The notes under the pieces were generated by a model. The model was not told the origin of the DNA. It saw only the letters and a program-made list of their open reading frames with translations, and ran no database searches. The position numbers and the translations under genes were made by a program. This document shows positions 46,900-59,749 of a DNA stretch of 64,000 nucleotides, piece by piece (the stretch's first letter is position 1; each line of letters opens with the position of its first letter). Source of the stretch: Isoetes taiwanensis (lineage: Eukaryota > Streptophyta > Lycopodiopsida > Isoetales > Isoetaceae); NCBI GenBank assembly GCA_021234155.1, contig JAJEKV010000004.1, positions 10,050,109-10,114,108 on the forward strand, written 5' to 3'.

Positions 46900-47615
46900 C
46901 TTATAGACAAGTCTCGTATTGAACTACATAAACAATATAGCAATAACATTCTAAAATTAAGATAAAGATGGTACATGAAAGTGTAGGATTCCTTGGCCTA
47001 AATAAATGACAAATGTATTCAATAATCATGGAGAATGACAAGCCGCCATCACCATAAACCTTCTCCAATTCCTTCTTCACAAACCCGCAGAACTGCAACT
47101 GCTTTCCGTAAAGTCTTCCAAGCATATTTCATAATCTTCTATCTCGCTCTTAGGCTGAAGGCTTGTATCTGTGTGTATTCTTCACTGACTTCATTTCTTC
47201 CTCACTTTGGCCTGGCAAAGATTTCTTCTTATCTTTGGGTGAGTAATCGAAGCTAATTTCATCATGGACATCCATCTTGAATGCGTGTACCCGCAATTTC
47301 TGGTGGACTCAAGCAGGTAAGACTTGTACAATGAATCATCAAGAAGCAAAGTCTTACCAAAGGAATCTGGGCATGACTCATATATTTCTCCCAAGTGGTT
47401 TCATCATGACTGGACAAATGTTTGTTAGGGTGGTGAAACTGTCCAGACACATTTTCCCGTCCCCATACACCAACTGCCCTCAACCGATAGTACTTGGCAA
47501 AGACATCTTCCACATTGAGAGTTGCATTGATGACCATATACCAACACGACACTTCAGAATAAAAGTCTTCAAGAACATCGGCTCGCGTCCTATCACTTTC
47601 TTTCTCTGCTAGTAT
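46900..47615 (-). pseudogene. Second FCP1/NIF-type HAD phosphatase-like relic
   Basis: On the minus strand, three frames together recover the HAD order: REPMFLKTFILKCRVGIWSS (motif II, VGIWSS), GKMCLDSFTTLTNICPVMMK, then GEIYESCPDSFGKTLLLDDS followed by LYKSYL (motif III, LLLDDSxYK). The remaining part, to about 46990, carries WMSMMKLASITH and a C-terminal stretch in another frame. At least two frameshifts. Motif I (DxDx or DLNG) was not found. It is related in architecture to the HAD domain at 22.6-23.2 kb on the other strand, though not obviously a recent duplicate. Confidence 0.6.
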
Positions 47616-47826
47616 GTCATTGTCAATCCTCGCCTAAGCGTGAGCAAAGTTCATTTGCACCAAATGTTTTACCAACACACCATTTAAATCCAAGACAATG
47701 AGTTTATCTTTACCGGCAAATCAATATTAGCACGCTGGAACATCCCTGAATACCTTCGAATTTTAGCCTAGGAATTAGCTAGATTAGTCTAGTTTTTCAA
47801 TCTATTTGAACCTCATCTTAAAAGGA

Positions 47827-47910
47827 TTCCCGCGGTAGCGGGAATTGAACCTCCCACCCACAGGGTTGAACCCCCCCAAACCCTCCCGTGACAACCACTG
47901 AGGGCGGGCA
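47827..47910 (-). repeat. tRNA-like relic in LARD copy 1
   Basis: The minus strand has a box-A-like CTCAGTGGTTGTCACGGG and a box-B-like GGTTCAATTCCCG, in a layout with a possible 6/7-bp acceptor stem (TGCCCGC/GCGGGAA), a D arm (CCTC/GAGG) and a T arm (GGGAG/TTCCC). The anticodon loop is irregular (a G run), so it is not called a functional tRNA. Confidence 0.5.
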
Positions 47911-48459
47911 TTGTTTATGTTTGAATTATAATTCTTAATTAAATTTAAGCTTTGATAATGTTAGATAATATTAATAGCTAAGCCTTAGACTTAGAACCAA
48001 GACCCTTAAGCTAGATAGAGACAAAGATCTTGATAGACACCGTGGACTCCGATCGACATGATGCGCATTCAAACGCATCCGCCGACGTTCTCGACAAGGC
48101 TTAAACAACCCATGTGCCAAGGAGGCTGAAGGAAACAAGAAGAGGAGAGGGCGTAAACCAGAGCGGGAGGCCAAGGCTCAAGAAGCAGCAGAAAGCGTAA
48201 GTCGGGTCCAACATTTTGAAGACTCAACAAACCAAGACTGCTGTTGGCGGGTTTAGTGACCCTCATGAGGAAGGACATGCAATTAGCTAATTTAATTAAG
48301 GGAGATTCCAAAGAGATATATTGTAAATAATCAATAATTTTGTTAATACATGATAATTTTGAGTAGTTTATGTGTCAAATCTTGCTTAATTAGGACGAAG
48401 TTAGCAAGTAGTAGTTGTTATTTTAGTAAAATAGGATATTCTCAGACCAAAAGTGTGAT

Positions 48460-48739
48460 GTCTCACAGCTCACGCCTTGTCAAGAAACTAAAGTTTAGTT
48501 TTTTGAACGAGGCGCAACCTCGTGAGACCTTCATACCTAGACCATGTCCAAACTAGACCAAAACACCTCCAAATTGACCAAGTAAGGGGTCCATTCGCCT
48601 AACTCGAGGAGACTAGCATGAATAGACCCTTAGATCACCCAAATTGGACAAGTTTAACCCAATTTATAGTTAATGTCTCACAGCTCGCGCTTTGGTCAAA
48701 GAACTAAACTTTAGTTTTGCTGTGGCGCAACTGTGAGAC
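48460..48739. repeat. Two copies of a hairpin cassette of about 67 nt (LARD copy 1)
   Basis: Cassettes at 48460-48528 and 48675-48739. Each starts GTCTCACAGCTC(A/G)CGC, has a central CTAAA(G/C)TTTAG palindrome and ends GGCGCAA...GTGAGAC, so that both arms pair over nearly 30 bp. Spacing is 215 bp, as in copy 2. Confidence 0.85.
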
Positions 48740-51419
48740 CTCCAAACTTTGAACTTCCATAACTTGAGCTACGAGCTCCAAATCGCCTGAAATTTGTTGC
48801 AATAGGACTGTTAGATAGCCTAGAATCCATTTATGATCTCAAATTAGGCTAGAAATGTCAAACCCCAGTTCAAAATGACCAAAATTGCTCAAACCCTTGA
48901 ATTGTTTTTCCAAACTGTGGTTTGTTTGTAAATAGAAGCGTACCCCATTAGTACCTTGCAAGTATTGCTCTCGGCTCAAAGCTGATGCTTTACTCCTAGA
49001 TAGAAGTGCCCAAGAACACCCCTTTGTTATAGTCATCTAAACCTCAAAGATAGCAACCCAAGTCCAACTGCTTATTTACATCATCTCTCGCTTCATGCCA
49101 AAGGCATAAACCTTGACCTAATTCGGTGTCCTTCTAATTATATAGCCGCCACATTGACACTCCCTATTGCCAGGATACCTAGAAAGGAGCTATAGTCTAG
49201 AGCTGCCCAAGCCGCTCCATGTGTAGAGATTGGACCCCTCCCTCAAACCAACTTTGCTAGGACCTTAGAGTATGCCTCAAACATCATGGAGGTCTTGCAA
49301 AACAACCCTCATGTCATGCCATACCACACGTCCTAATGTCCATAGACTTGGAGATTATAGATATGTCTTCAATAATGCTGCTCAAGCCATCTTGTTTGCA
49401 TATAGAGCCCAAAATGTTGTAGAAGAGCCCTTCAAGTAGACCCTTAGACTCTAGGATATACGAGCGTTGCTTTCGAAGTACAGGAGCCGCAGAAGAGCTA
49501 GAGGCGCAACTTCTTGAAGACATCGGGTCCCAGTGATGTACGCATGATAAGGAGAGGAGACCGGAAAGGCGTAACTCCAAGAGAGGGAAGCACAACGACA
49601 AACACCTCAACCGACAAACGAGTAGAACGGACACCACCGCCTATCATCAATCTTCATCAAATGGGAAGAATAATTGGTAACCAACCAAGATCAAGAATTT
49701 CCTAGATATCAACCTCCCTGCTACCACGCCCACGCAGGTCACATCAGAAGAGGATCTCGACGCTTTCACCAACTCGACCCACGAAGTTTCAAAATGGAAG
49801 AATGCAAGGCAAAAGAAAATACGTGCAGGAACACGTTAGACATCGATGTCGCTAACATCACGAAGCTAGGGGCTAGAGGGCATAATCTTCCGCCGAGGAG
49901 AGAAGTCATGGCTACACAGAAGCGATAGGAACCAGAGAGAAGACCACCACCACCTTGCAGCCCAGCAGCCAAGCTTAATGTCGCAACGCCAACAAAAGGA
50001 GCCGCACCAAGCTAGGCAACCAACAAGCACCTAAGGCTGACCAGACGAAGCTTCCAGCCCCTTGCACCAAGCAGGAGAACTTTCATCGGGTTCCAAAAAG
50101 TAGGAGACCATGAGGAGGAGGAGACGCACCTAGCCGCCAGATACAAATCACGAAAGGCTTACCGTAAGGAGAGCTATGGTAGGTGCAATGGAGATGATCA
50201 CACTTCTAGGCACGTGAGAGGCACTTCTCGAATGAAGCAAAGCCCAAGCAACGTGAGTCGCGACTCGAAATTCAACCCGCGGAGGAATGCCAATGCCCGC
50301 CACCGCACCATGATCTCAGAAGCCAAAACATCCAAGAATGCCCAATCGCGAACAGCTAGGTGATCCTACTCAAGCGATCAACCAAGACCGCACATCGGCA
50401 ACCTTGCAACGACACACACCGTATGTAGGGACGCTTGAGCGGTCACCGCATTCCTCACTAATTTAATATACACATTAAGGAGGAGCATCTTTCTCAAGGG
50501 ATCACATCGATTTAACACTCTTCGCAAGAATCGGGCGTGGACGAAGCTTGGATCAGACATGAAGCTCAATAATAGTAGCAAGATCTCAAAGAATCCCGGA
50601 ATCAACCGTAACGGAAGAAGATGCAAAGAAACCAAGAATCAAACGCGATAGGAGGAGGGAAAACCCTAAAGGAGTATAAACATTTAAGTAGATCTTTGTA
50701 GTTGTTTTGGAAAAGTGGATGAATTAAAATCCCAATGTAAATGCGTGATATGTCTATTGTATATCTAGGGTGTCCACATATATAGTGGAGAAACATGAGT
50801 TTAGAGTCATGTTTTACGGACTTAGCGCTTTAGGATCGAAGCTCCTTCACTTCGACAATTACGATGATGAGGAAGCAAGGAAGCACAACTATAGCCCAAG
50901 ATCAAAATGGAAGAGCAAGTACGAGGGAGAAACGATCGAGGCAAAGCAAACCTTCGACTCCAAACACTTCGAAGTGCCCAAGTAGAAGACACTCGCCCAC
51001 CCAATGTCAATAATAAGAGACAACACCGACATGTGACATCGCCGACGCAACACTACATCTTGTGGCAAAGAAAGAACACTTGACTAACTTATGACACGAG
51101 TGGCCTCAACAATAGAAGGAGGAACGCCCTGACATCAACGAGCCAACTAAGAAGACAACATCTCGACGACTCATAATTCCACCTTGTGGTAATATAGGGA
51201 ATGCATTATGACACGTGGTTTAGATGGAGATGCACTTATTTAAAGGCACCGCGACGAGGAGATATGCCTTCAACAACTAGGTGATGGCTTCGTCGGCACT
51301 CCTACCAAAGAATTAGAAGAGAAGAAGCCGATCATATCTCCGACATGTGGCGAACGCCAAACGCCCAAGGTAGAAGCATTCGACACCTTAACGACAAGGA
51401 TAGCAATCAAGCACCTTCG

Positions 51420-51447
51420 CAAAAAAAAAAAAAAAAAAAAAAAAAAA
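51420..51447. repeat. Internal poly-A tract (LARD copy 1)
   Basis: An A run of about 27 bases inside the element. The same place in copy 2 (63789-63813) also has one, so it belongs to the ancestral element. Confidence 0.85.
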
Positions 51448-54400
51448 GAGAGTTCAAGATAATAGCTGTGCTATTCAACCACAAGAGCATATCTAAGGCG
51501 TGTACTTCTTCAACTCAAGGGTCAAGCCGCAGATATAAGGATCCATCATCCCGACAACATAGCCGCCAGGGAGGAGAGAGCCACGATGCATGTTTTACCT
51601 GGACAGAGAGACCATTACGACATGCGAGGGACAAAGGTCGAACTGAAAGCCGGAGAAGTGCTAGCAACCCACTTCTTCCACGAGCTCCCTAGAGGCAACA
51701 AGAGGATCAAAACCGACGAAAGCACAATCAAAGCCAAGACCGAAGGTACCTCAAGACAAGAAGACAAAGATAGCGCCAGGAACGTGACAACGCCCAAGCC
51801 ATGTGATTGAGGGGATCAAACAAGGAAGTTTGGAAGCTCGATGGAGAAGCAACTAGGCGAGGCGAGGCGAAGCCGATGACTTGCACGTGGACTTGTATGC
51901 AACTTGGTGAACCCAAGGATGGATTTATTCAAAGAACAACTGCAGAAGAGAACAACTCCGAGGAGTATAGCCAAAGGAATCGCGCTGACCTCAGAGAGAC
52001 TTCAAATAGCTTCAAGTATCATGAAGGAGGAACAATTACCGCCCGAGAAAGGATGAGGGAAGCTGATCGAAATGTCTAGGCATCAACGACCAAAGACACC
52101 TTTAGTTAGAGTGTGAGGCAAAGCGCAGTTAGCCATAGCCGACAAACGCGTCGGAGGGCCCAAGTATGTCAACAAGTTACCCCTGAGTACGAGCCAACGA
52201 CAAATAGGAGAATATAGATCGCCAACACCATTGCACCGGAGGAACACCGATGACATCGACAAGGAGTAGGTGTGCAACTCGAAGGGAGGCACAAGGGGGA
52301 CCTAATAGCTCTAGTAGTAATTGTAATTATGTAAGCTATATGTTTTGCATGTATAGTTCCCCTGTTATTCCTTCTCTCCCATAGCGAACGGATCAAAGGA
52401 AGAGACGCTGTGCAATTTCGTGGGTGAAGCAACCAACATCCTCAACACTCTTCGGGCAACACGATAACGACAACAGGACTCGACGTATGAGACATCGATG
52501 GAGTCGAAGAAACAATATCGGATACAAAGTCGTCCTTTAGCTGCCAAGACAAAGAGTTCAAGATGAAAGATCTTTTTTCAACGCGCCCACCTTCAGGCTT
52601 TTGTAAAGCGGCATGGAAGATTTCAAGTGATCAACTACATCATCAAGCAATGCGAGGCTTCTAACGAACAAAGTCAACCTCTACATCAAAGAGGAGCCAT
52701 CGTCAAGGAGACTGAAGTATCGAGCGACTCGGAAGAATGTTACCTTGCTACTTCAAGCAGGCAACGAGTGGATGAGCTTCTAGCAAGCTCAAGGATCTAA
52801 GGCCATGGGGCCTAGTAGGTTAAATGTATGGACGGTAACATCCATATTAGGATTAGAAGGTATTTCCAGATATTCTCGTTGAAAGGATTGCCCCAATAGT
52901 GAGCTACGCGTCAAGGATTGGGAAGCAAACGCATAGGAGTGACTAAAATTATACACGATTGTTAACAGTCATCCAACGTATTGAAACCACTTGGTGAGAT
53001 TGATCTCCTCGCTAAGAAGGAATCATTACTAGGATAAGTGTTGACCATGTATAAATCTAGTATCTCCAAAGAATAATCCAACCGAAAGAAAAGAAGTAAT
53101 CTAACAAGTCCGGCCAACTTGTTACGATGGCATCAATTCGATTGGTAGGAATATTCCAAGAGTTTAAATAACTAAGAAAGGGGGAATCTCTAGAATATAA
53201 AAGAATAATACATGTAAGGTACATCTAAAATAAGAATTATAGCAATCAAATAGTCTTTTGAGACAAAAGGAATTGTCGTCATGACAAAACCTTGTGCTTT
53301 AGAATCGCTCGTAACCCATAACTATATTGAAATAAATGATAACATAATATGTATATCCATCTTAGATGGTTATATATGTCAGCTAAGGCTAGTAAATTAA
53401 TGCGCTAAGTAAGGAACGTATAACCTCTGAAGGGGAGAGAATAAAAATGACGTTGTGTACAACGCCATTGAAGGGGTGCAGGACCATTTTCTTTTCGAAG
53501 AAAGTGGGAGGGCTCAATCTTATGATTGAACGACTTGCATCGAATTGATGACCAGAGAATAGAGTTCACCGGCAATGGCCGGGCTTTAATAGAGCGCAAA
53601 AATAGATAGATACCTTAGTGCTGTGAGGCCTTCAACAAGTAGGACCGACATAGTAGCTAACTACACCAATGAATGGAGCAAAACTATGGGAGCAATGCAA
53701 CGACCAAGTCATCTCCAAGATTACTCAACGCAGGCTCAACGGGTGGATGCGTTTTAGCCTTAGGTAAGGCGTGTGCATGCATTATAAGCTTTAATATGTC
53801 TTATAGATAAGTTAATATAGATCCTAATAATTGCATAGAATTTACTGAACAAATATGTATCATATGGAAATACGTTAAATAACAACGGTAATGTGAGGTA
53901 GCATGTTAATTAATCCTTCGCAAGGATGCAATTCCTTCCAAGGATAGCAAGTCCTTATAAATATAAATAGAAAATAGAATTCTGATATACTTAAGTGCAT
54001 CTTAGGGATATACTTCCAAGGGTAATGCAGGACCCAAGGAAGAGAATAAGAAGCACATCTAATCCTTGTGTATGATAATTAAAACCTTGTCTATGTAACA
54101 ATAGGTCTAAATCAGGGTTATTGTTCAAATAATCGCGATCTAAAAGTCGTTAAATATTGCAAAGCTTAGAGTAAATATAATTGTACTATCGGAAGTAATG
54201 TATCCGATACTATGATAATGTTAATTCATAAATATTACCTTAGGGTAATTATGTTAATCACATGCATTAAAGGAGCCGAAAAAAATCGCCGGGCATGTCG
54301 ATTTTGTGTGTAGATTAAATGCTTGTATAGTTAAGATTAATCCACGCATGCAACCTATGCTAGGTATGGGTTGCATGCGCTGTTACCGGCGATGAGATTA

Positions 54401-54854
54401 CTACGGTGATCTCTAGGGCGTGGTGTAATGTCAATGTAGGCATGACCGTTTCGCCTTGGATGAGTGGAAGGTAGATTAGAAAGTCTACTGCATTCATTCA
54501 AGTAGACGACCTCGAGAGAAAGGAGGTCATTCAGGAATGCATTGATAGGAAAAGCACCTCTAGCCCCATATATGCTTTGATAGGAGGAATCTGGCCTTCA
54601 CGCCCATATACGGGAAGGACCTATCCTCCACGCTGGGCAACTAGGGTGTAGGCATGAGCGGCATATAGGCATATAGGCGCTGTCTCCACGGCCATAATGG
54701 AAGATTCACCCTCTTCCTACGCCGGGAGATTAGTCATGCATCCATGTAGATAGGTGGGGTGGTCACCATATAACCAAAATTTTATTAATAATTAAAATGG
54801 TACTAACGTAGTGTCGACTTGCAAGCCAATAGAGCGCTCCGGAGGGCAAGGAGG

Positions 54855-55476
54855 TCGAGCTACGAAGACTTGCAACACAAATTTTGTTATAATGTGTTGC
54901 AAGGAATGAAGAGTACCTTAGAAGTGTAAATTTTGTATGAAATTGATAAACTTTGATAAACTTAAATGTTGTATTAAGTAAGGTTAATAATTACCCTGCG
55001 TGGATTAAGTTATGAAGTCATAAGTTAATTGGATAATGAAATAGTACAGTAATGTCTTAAACATTACCTTAGAGTAACTCTAATAATTAAGATAGTAAGT
55101 ATGTAATTATAGATATTGTAAAATTAATACAGGATTTTAAGGTGCGAAGACTTGCAACACAAATTTTGTTGGGATGTGTTGCAAGGAATGAAGAGTACCT
55201 TAAATAATAATTGTATATGAAAGTGTTAAATTGTGATAAACTAAATGTTGTGATAACGGAGACTAATAAGTACCTGAAGTTACGATTTGACAAGTTATTT
55301 GATAATGTAATGGCATAATAATGATTTAAAAATATTACCTTAAGGTAATCTTAATAAATGTGTAAGTATTATAGTAGTATATCGTATGCATCAGGTTGAT
55401 TGCTAAAAGTTAGCAAGATTCCAAGGTGGGGAGACCCGTCGATGCCGCGACAAAGATCATTTCAAGGTGGGGAGAA
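54855..55476. repeat. Two tandem copies of an about 288-bp AT-rich unit, ending in the PPT
   Basis: CGAAGACTTGCAACACAAAT, with the following TGTGTTGCAAGGAATGAAGA and GTACCTTA, occurs at 54857 and 55145; each holds a TTGCAACACA/TGTGTTGCAA hairpin. The AATATTACCTTA(A/G)GGTAAT block occurs in both (with the form ACATTACCTTAGAGTAA in the first) and once more near 54228. The polypurine tract AAGGTGGGGAGAA ends at 55476 and a near copy, CCAAGGTGGGGAGA, lies at 55421-55434. Confidence 0.75.
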
Positions 55477-56938
55477 TGTGACGTTTCAGCACGCGATCGG
55501 TTCGGGGCATTACCGCATGCAGCACTATCACGCCGCGTACATCGCCCGTCCCAATGAAGCACGCGGTAAGCGTGTACCCAAGCAAGGGCCCTAGGGGGCA
55601 GCTTGCAATGGTGCCATTACCTTCAGCAATGTCGCACTTTTAGACCTTTAACCCATTAAAAGGTAGACCAAGGGTCATGGAAACCCTAAACCCTAGCGAT
55701 AGCCTACATAAGGCACCAAACCCTAACATTTTTTAAGCCTGAGACCTTCCGAGCTCGAGGTTTGTGCGTTTCAAAGTCAATTCGACTCCCAAGATCTCAC
55801 TGAGTGCCTTTATTTCGTCCGGTCCCTTTCGACAAGCTCTCGGGTAATTGCGACATGGGCCGGATCAAGAGGAGGAACCGGGGATCAATTATTTAGTCGA
55901 TTGAATAGCCTAAACCTTATTCCAACCTTCAACCAGTAGGGTTTAGCCTATTAAATCACCCCTAGTAGCCAAGCAGATCCCGAGATTGACTCTAACTAAA
56001 GAACCTAACTCTATGTATGATATAGATTAGTTCTTATTCTTTAGTTCTATGATGATGTGATGGACGGATGAATTTCGTGAACTCATTGTATTGGGAAGGG
56101 GGGGTAGAGGCTTGAAGCTTAGTAGATGATGCTCCTAGATAGTCCCTCTTAGTGCATTACTAGTTTTCTACCAGTGCACAAGAACCACACGGTTGTGGGT
56201 GAAGGGGCCGACCGCTGGGAGGAGGTTAGGTGTTCGACTCTTGAGCGATCCCTCCGGGTGTGTAAGGCCTACAGGGGGATCATTGTGACTAGGTCTAATG
56301 GCTTGCCACTGCGTGTGGGTAAGGCATGGGCTCGACACTCGTGGGGTGGTGGATATGACCTTCCAGTGAGTTCAAGTCGAATAAGGGCATTGGCCCTCTA
56401 GTCACCTTGAGTCAGCATGTAGATCTCTGGAGGGAGTGATCCCTACACGCCCCCATCGAGGGGCTGGGGAGATGTAACCGGTAGGCGTAGCCCCTTTGGC
56501 TATGCACCGTGAGAAAGGGCCAGGTCCCAACACTTTTCAGCCTACTGCAAAGTGTGCACAGGAGGGGCGGATGGAGTGGACAACCCTAAGCCATGTTCTT
56601 ATGCCAGCCAAATCCATTGCCATGAATTCTGTCTGCAATGAACTCTAGAGACCCAAGCTTGTCAGTCCATCCCTGTGTCTGAGCCTTGAGTAGGATTCCC
56701 TATGTGATGTGCTGATCTTTGTCTATGCAGATATGTGGCGAACCATCCTTCGTGATGGTCATGTGATGTTGATGTATGTATTTTCTGCGACATGTATGTT
56801 TACGCTTCATGACTAGGTAGGCCCCGAGGGAGGCGGGGTAAAATGACCCTTCACTCTTCCCACTTTGAACCCGTCCACGGTTTGCGGTGTCATGTGGAGG
56901 GCCCTGTATCAGCGTGGAGCTGGTATGGGGGATGAGGA
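55477..56938 (+). repeat. LARD copy 1 3' LTR (about 1.46 kb, 3' end missing)
   Basis: Starts TGTGACGTTTCAGCAC directly after a polypurine tract and is collinear with 58223-59690. Homology stops at GGGATGA. What follows (GGAAGCTTGACATC) is unrelated, so about 65 bp are lost. Confidence 0.85.
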
Positions 56939-57081
56939 AGCTTGACATCGTGCTAATGGTCTATCACTATTAATTAGGGCGGAATTTACACATAAATGGA
57001 CAATGGAATGCCACGTCGGACACCAAGCTAAAAATTACCATCTATTTTTGGGTTGCCCCTAAGGTTGAGGTGGGTTTGTGG

Positions 57082-57119
57082 CATATTCTAGGCATATGCC
57101 AGTATATGCCTAGAATATG
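57082..57119. repeat. Perfect 16-bp hairpin with outer 8-bp stem
   Basis: CATATTCTAGGCATAT (57082-57097), loop GCCAGT, ATATGCCTAGAATATG (57104-57119). Outside it, TGGGTTTG (57071-57078) pairs with CAAACCCA (57133-57140). Confidence 0.85.
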
Positions 57120-58222
57120 TCAATGACTGCTCCAAACCCATAATAGGCTGTAAACTCTCGGTTGCCCCTGTTTCTAAATAGCCACTCTGGAAACGGGCTA
57201 ACCGGGAGCCTGCCCCGAGTGGATATTCTTGATCTGTCTATTGAGAAGAGGTGCAAGATCACAAAATGGTCTGCTTGGTGGAAGAAAAAACAGAGGATTG
57301 TTCAGTAATTGAGAGTTTAAGTAGGGTTTAGTGACGATGGCGCTTTCCCATTTGTTCGGCCTCCATCGCACAAATCCATTTCGCTATCGACTCGTGGTAT
57401 GGGTGGAAGGCTTCCACGCATTCAGAATCTTTGGTGAGTTATCACCTTTGCTTTTGGTCATCATTTATTATATAGATTCTTGATGTTTGAAGTACAGTAT
57501 GCAATTCAAATCATCGAGTGCCGATCCATGCCACATATTATTGGAATGAATGTGGCAACTAAACATTTTAAATTACTTAATCATGGATCTCTTTCACCTT
57601 CACATTGGTGTAGTTAAGGACTTTTTCTCAGGGCTTTGGCTCTGCATTGCAAACTTGGTCTAAGAAACACATTATTAGTTGATATGCCTGAGAGGACTAT
57701 TTTGCCAGTAGCCACATGGCTCAAGGGCTAACAACCGTATTAGTTAAATCCATCCAAGAGCTAAGATTCTATACATCCAAGAACTAAGATTCATAATGCA
57801 AGCAAGGTTAAAAAAAGATGGTGAAGAGTAAAGGTTTCACAGAACATTCCTATGCCTCAGAGCATGTAAGGTAAATATGATGGAGATTTGTTGGAGAGAG
57901 GATTCCTGTGTTTGTGTCTTGGATTTTCAAATGTATAATTGATGTGGTATCATTCGAATTGTCCATGTAATTTCGAATGACAACAATAAGACCTTTAGTT
58001 TACTTTGTGTTTGACACAAACAAGAGTTATTCTTCAACTTTGATTCGTCGGAACAAGAAAAAGAAATGTGTTATACTGTAAAAGGTCAGGCCTATCTATT
58101 CCTTTTCTAATTGTAGATCAAATGAAGCTACAAAAACAAGGTTTGTATGTACATATAGATGCCAAGATAATCCGGAAAAGGGGGTTTTCAACTGCACAAG
58201 AGATGATTTTGGAATAAGTATC
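57120..58222. other. Non-element DNA between the two LARD copies
   Basis: Apart from the candidate exon at 57338 I see no feature. The sequence is AT-rich, with no domain-bearing frames. Confidence 0.35.
57338..57431 (+). CDS. Candidate first exon of an unidentified gene
   Basis: ATG opens MALSHLFGLHRTNPFRYRLV then VWVEGFHAFRIF and reaches a good donor (TTTG|GTGAGT). The basic, Ser/His/Arg-containing start resembles an organelle-targeting peptide. No following exon was identified before the LARD LTR at 58223, which may have inserted into the first intron. Confidence 0.3.
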
Positions 58223-59749
58223 TGTGACGTTCCAGCACAGTATACGGTCCCAGGACGTATACTGTACTGCACCGTCACGCGTACACGCCGTCCCAATCGA
58301 CATGTACGCCGACGTGTACCCAAGCAAGGGCGCCCTAGGGGGCAGCTTGCAATGGTGCGCACACTTAGCAATGTGCGCACTTTTAGACCTTTAACCCATT
58401 AAAGGTAGACCAAGGGTCATGGAAACCCTAAACCTAACTGATAGCCTACATAAGGCACCAAACCCTAACATTCCCTTTTTCGCCCACAGACCTTCCGAGC
58501 TCCGTTTCGCGCGTTTCAAGAGTCAATTCCGACTCCCAAGATCTGCCTGAGCGCCCCAGCTCGTCAGATCTCCTTTCCGACCGCATCTCGAAGCAGAACT
58601 GCGACATGGACGCCTTCAGATCAAGAGGAGTGAACCAGGGATCAGGTATTTAGTCGATTGAATAGCCTAAACCTTATTCCAACCTTTGAACCAGTAGGTT
58701 TAGCCTATTAAATCACCCCTAGTAGCCAAGCAGATCCCGAGATTGACTCTAACTAAAGAACCTAACTCTATGTATGATATAGATTAGTTCTTATTCTTTA
58801 GTTCTATGATGATGTGATGGACGGATGAATTCTGTGAACTCATTGTATTGGGAAGGGGGGTAGAGACTTGAAGCTTAGTAGATGATGCTCCTAGATAGTC
58901 CCTCTTAGTGCATTACTAGTTTTCGGCCTGTGCACAAGAACCACACCTGGTTGTGGGTGAAGGGGCCAGACTGGCTAAGGAGGAGGTTCGTGTTCTGACT
59001 CTTGAACGATCCCTCTGGTGTGTAAGGCCCAAAGGGATCATTGTGACTAGGTCTAATGGCTTTGCCAACGCTGCGTGTGGTTAAGGCATGGGCTCGACAC
59101 TCGTGGGGTGGTGGATATGATCTTCCAAATTGAGTTCAAGTCGGAATAAGGGCAAGTGGCCCTCTAGTCACCTTGAGTCAAAGATGTAGATCTCGGAGGG
59201 AGTGATCCCACCGCCCCATCGGGGGGGAGATGTAACCGAAGGACGTAGCCCCTTTGGCTATGCACCCTGGCTACGATCAAGTCCCAACACTTTTCAGCCT
59301 ACTACTCGCAAAGTGTGCACAGTGAGGGGCGGATGGAGTGGACAACCCTAAGCTATGTTCTTATGCCGCCAAATCCATTGCCATGAATTGCGCCGCAATG
59401 AACTCGAGACTCAAGCTTGTCGGGTCCATCCCCGTGTCCGAGCCTTGGGTAGGATTCCCTATGTGATGTCAGCGATCTTTGTCTATGCAGATATGTGGCT
59501 TAACCATCCTTCGTGATGGTCATGTGATGTTGATGTATGTACCATCGACATGTATGTTTACGCTTCAGCCTAGGTAGGCCCCGAGGGAGACGGGGGTAAA
59601 ATGACCCCTTCACTCTTCCCATCGGAACCCGCCACGCGGTTGCGCAGGTGTCATGTGGAGGGCCCCCAGACGGCGTGGAGCTGGTATAGGGATGAACTCT
59701 GTTTGTATACCGGTGAGTGCACCGCGATGTAGTAGGGGACGCGTTAAAG
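58223..59749 (+). repeat. LARD copy 2 5' LTR (about 1.5 kb)
   Basis: Starts TGTGACGTTCCAGCAC and is collinear with the LTR at 55477. The exact 3' end is uncertain: it should lie just before the primer-binding site, but I see no clean CA dinucleotide there. Shared blocks such as CAATGGTG, AACCCATTAAA and GGTAGGATTCCCTATGTGAT confirm homology to the other LTR. Confidence 0.8.

Larger units (their letters stand above)
47755..56938 (+). mobile_element. LARD-like LTR element, copy 1: 5'-truncated internal region, PPT and 3' LTR
   Basis: From CGAATTTTAGCCTAGG onward (47755) the sequence is collinear with 60155 onward in copy 2 for about 4 kb. It runs on through about 3.7 kb not seen in the second copy (which leaves the window) and reaches a polypurine tract and a TGTGACG LTR at 55477. 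No gag, protease, RT, RNase H or integrase motif is visible in about 7.7 kb of internal sequence, which is the definition of a large retrotransposon derivative. The 5' LTR is missing. The LTR lacks its last about 65 bp compared with copy 2. Confidence 0.75.

Noticed and set aside
47827-47910. A functional tRNA gene
   Set aside because: The anticodon arm is a G run without a normal 7-nt loop, and the T-arm to acceptor junction has extra bases; kept only as a relic.
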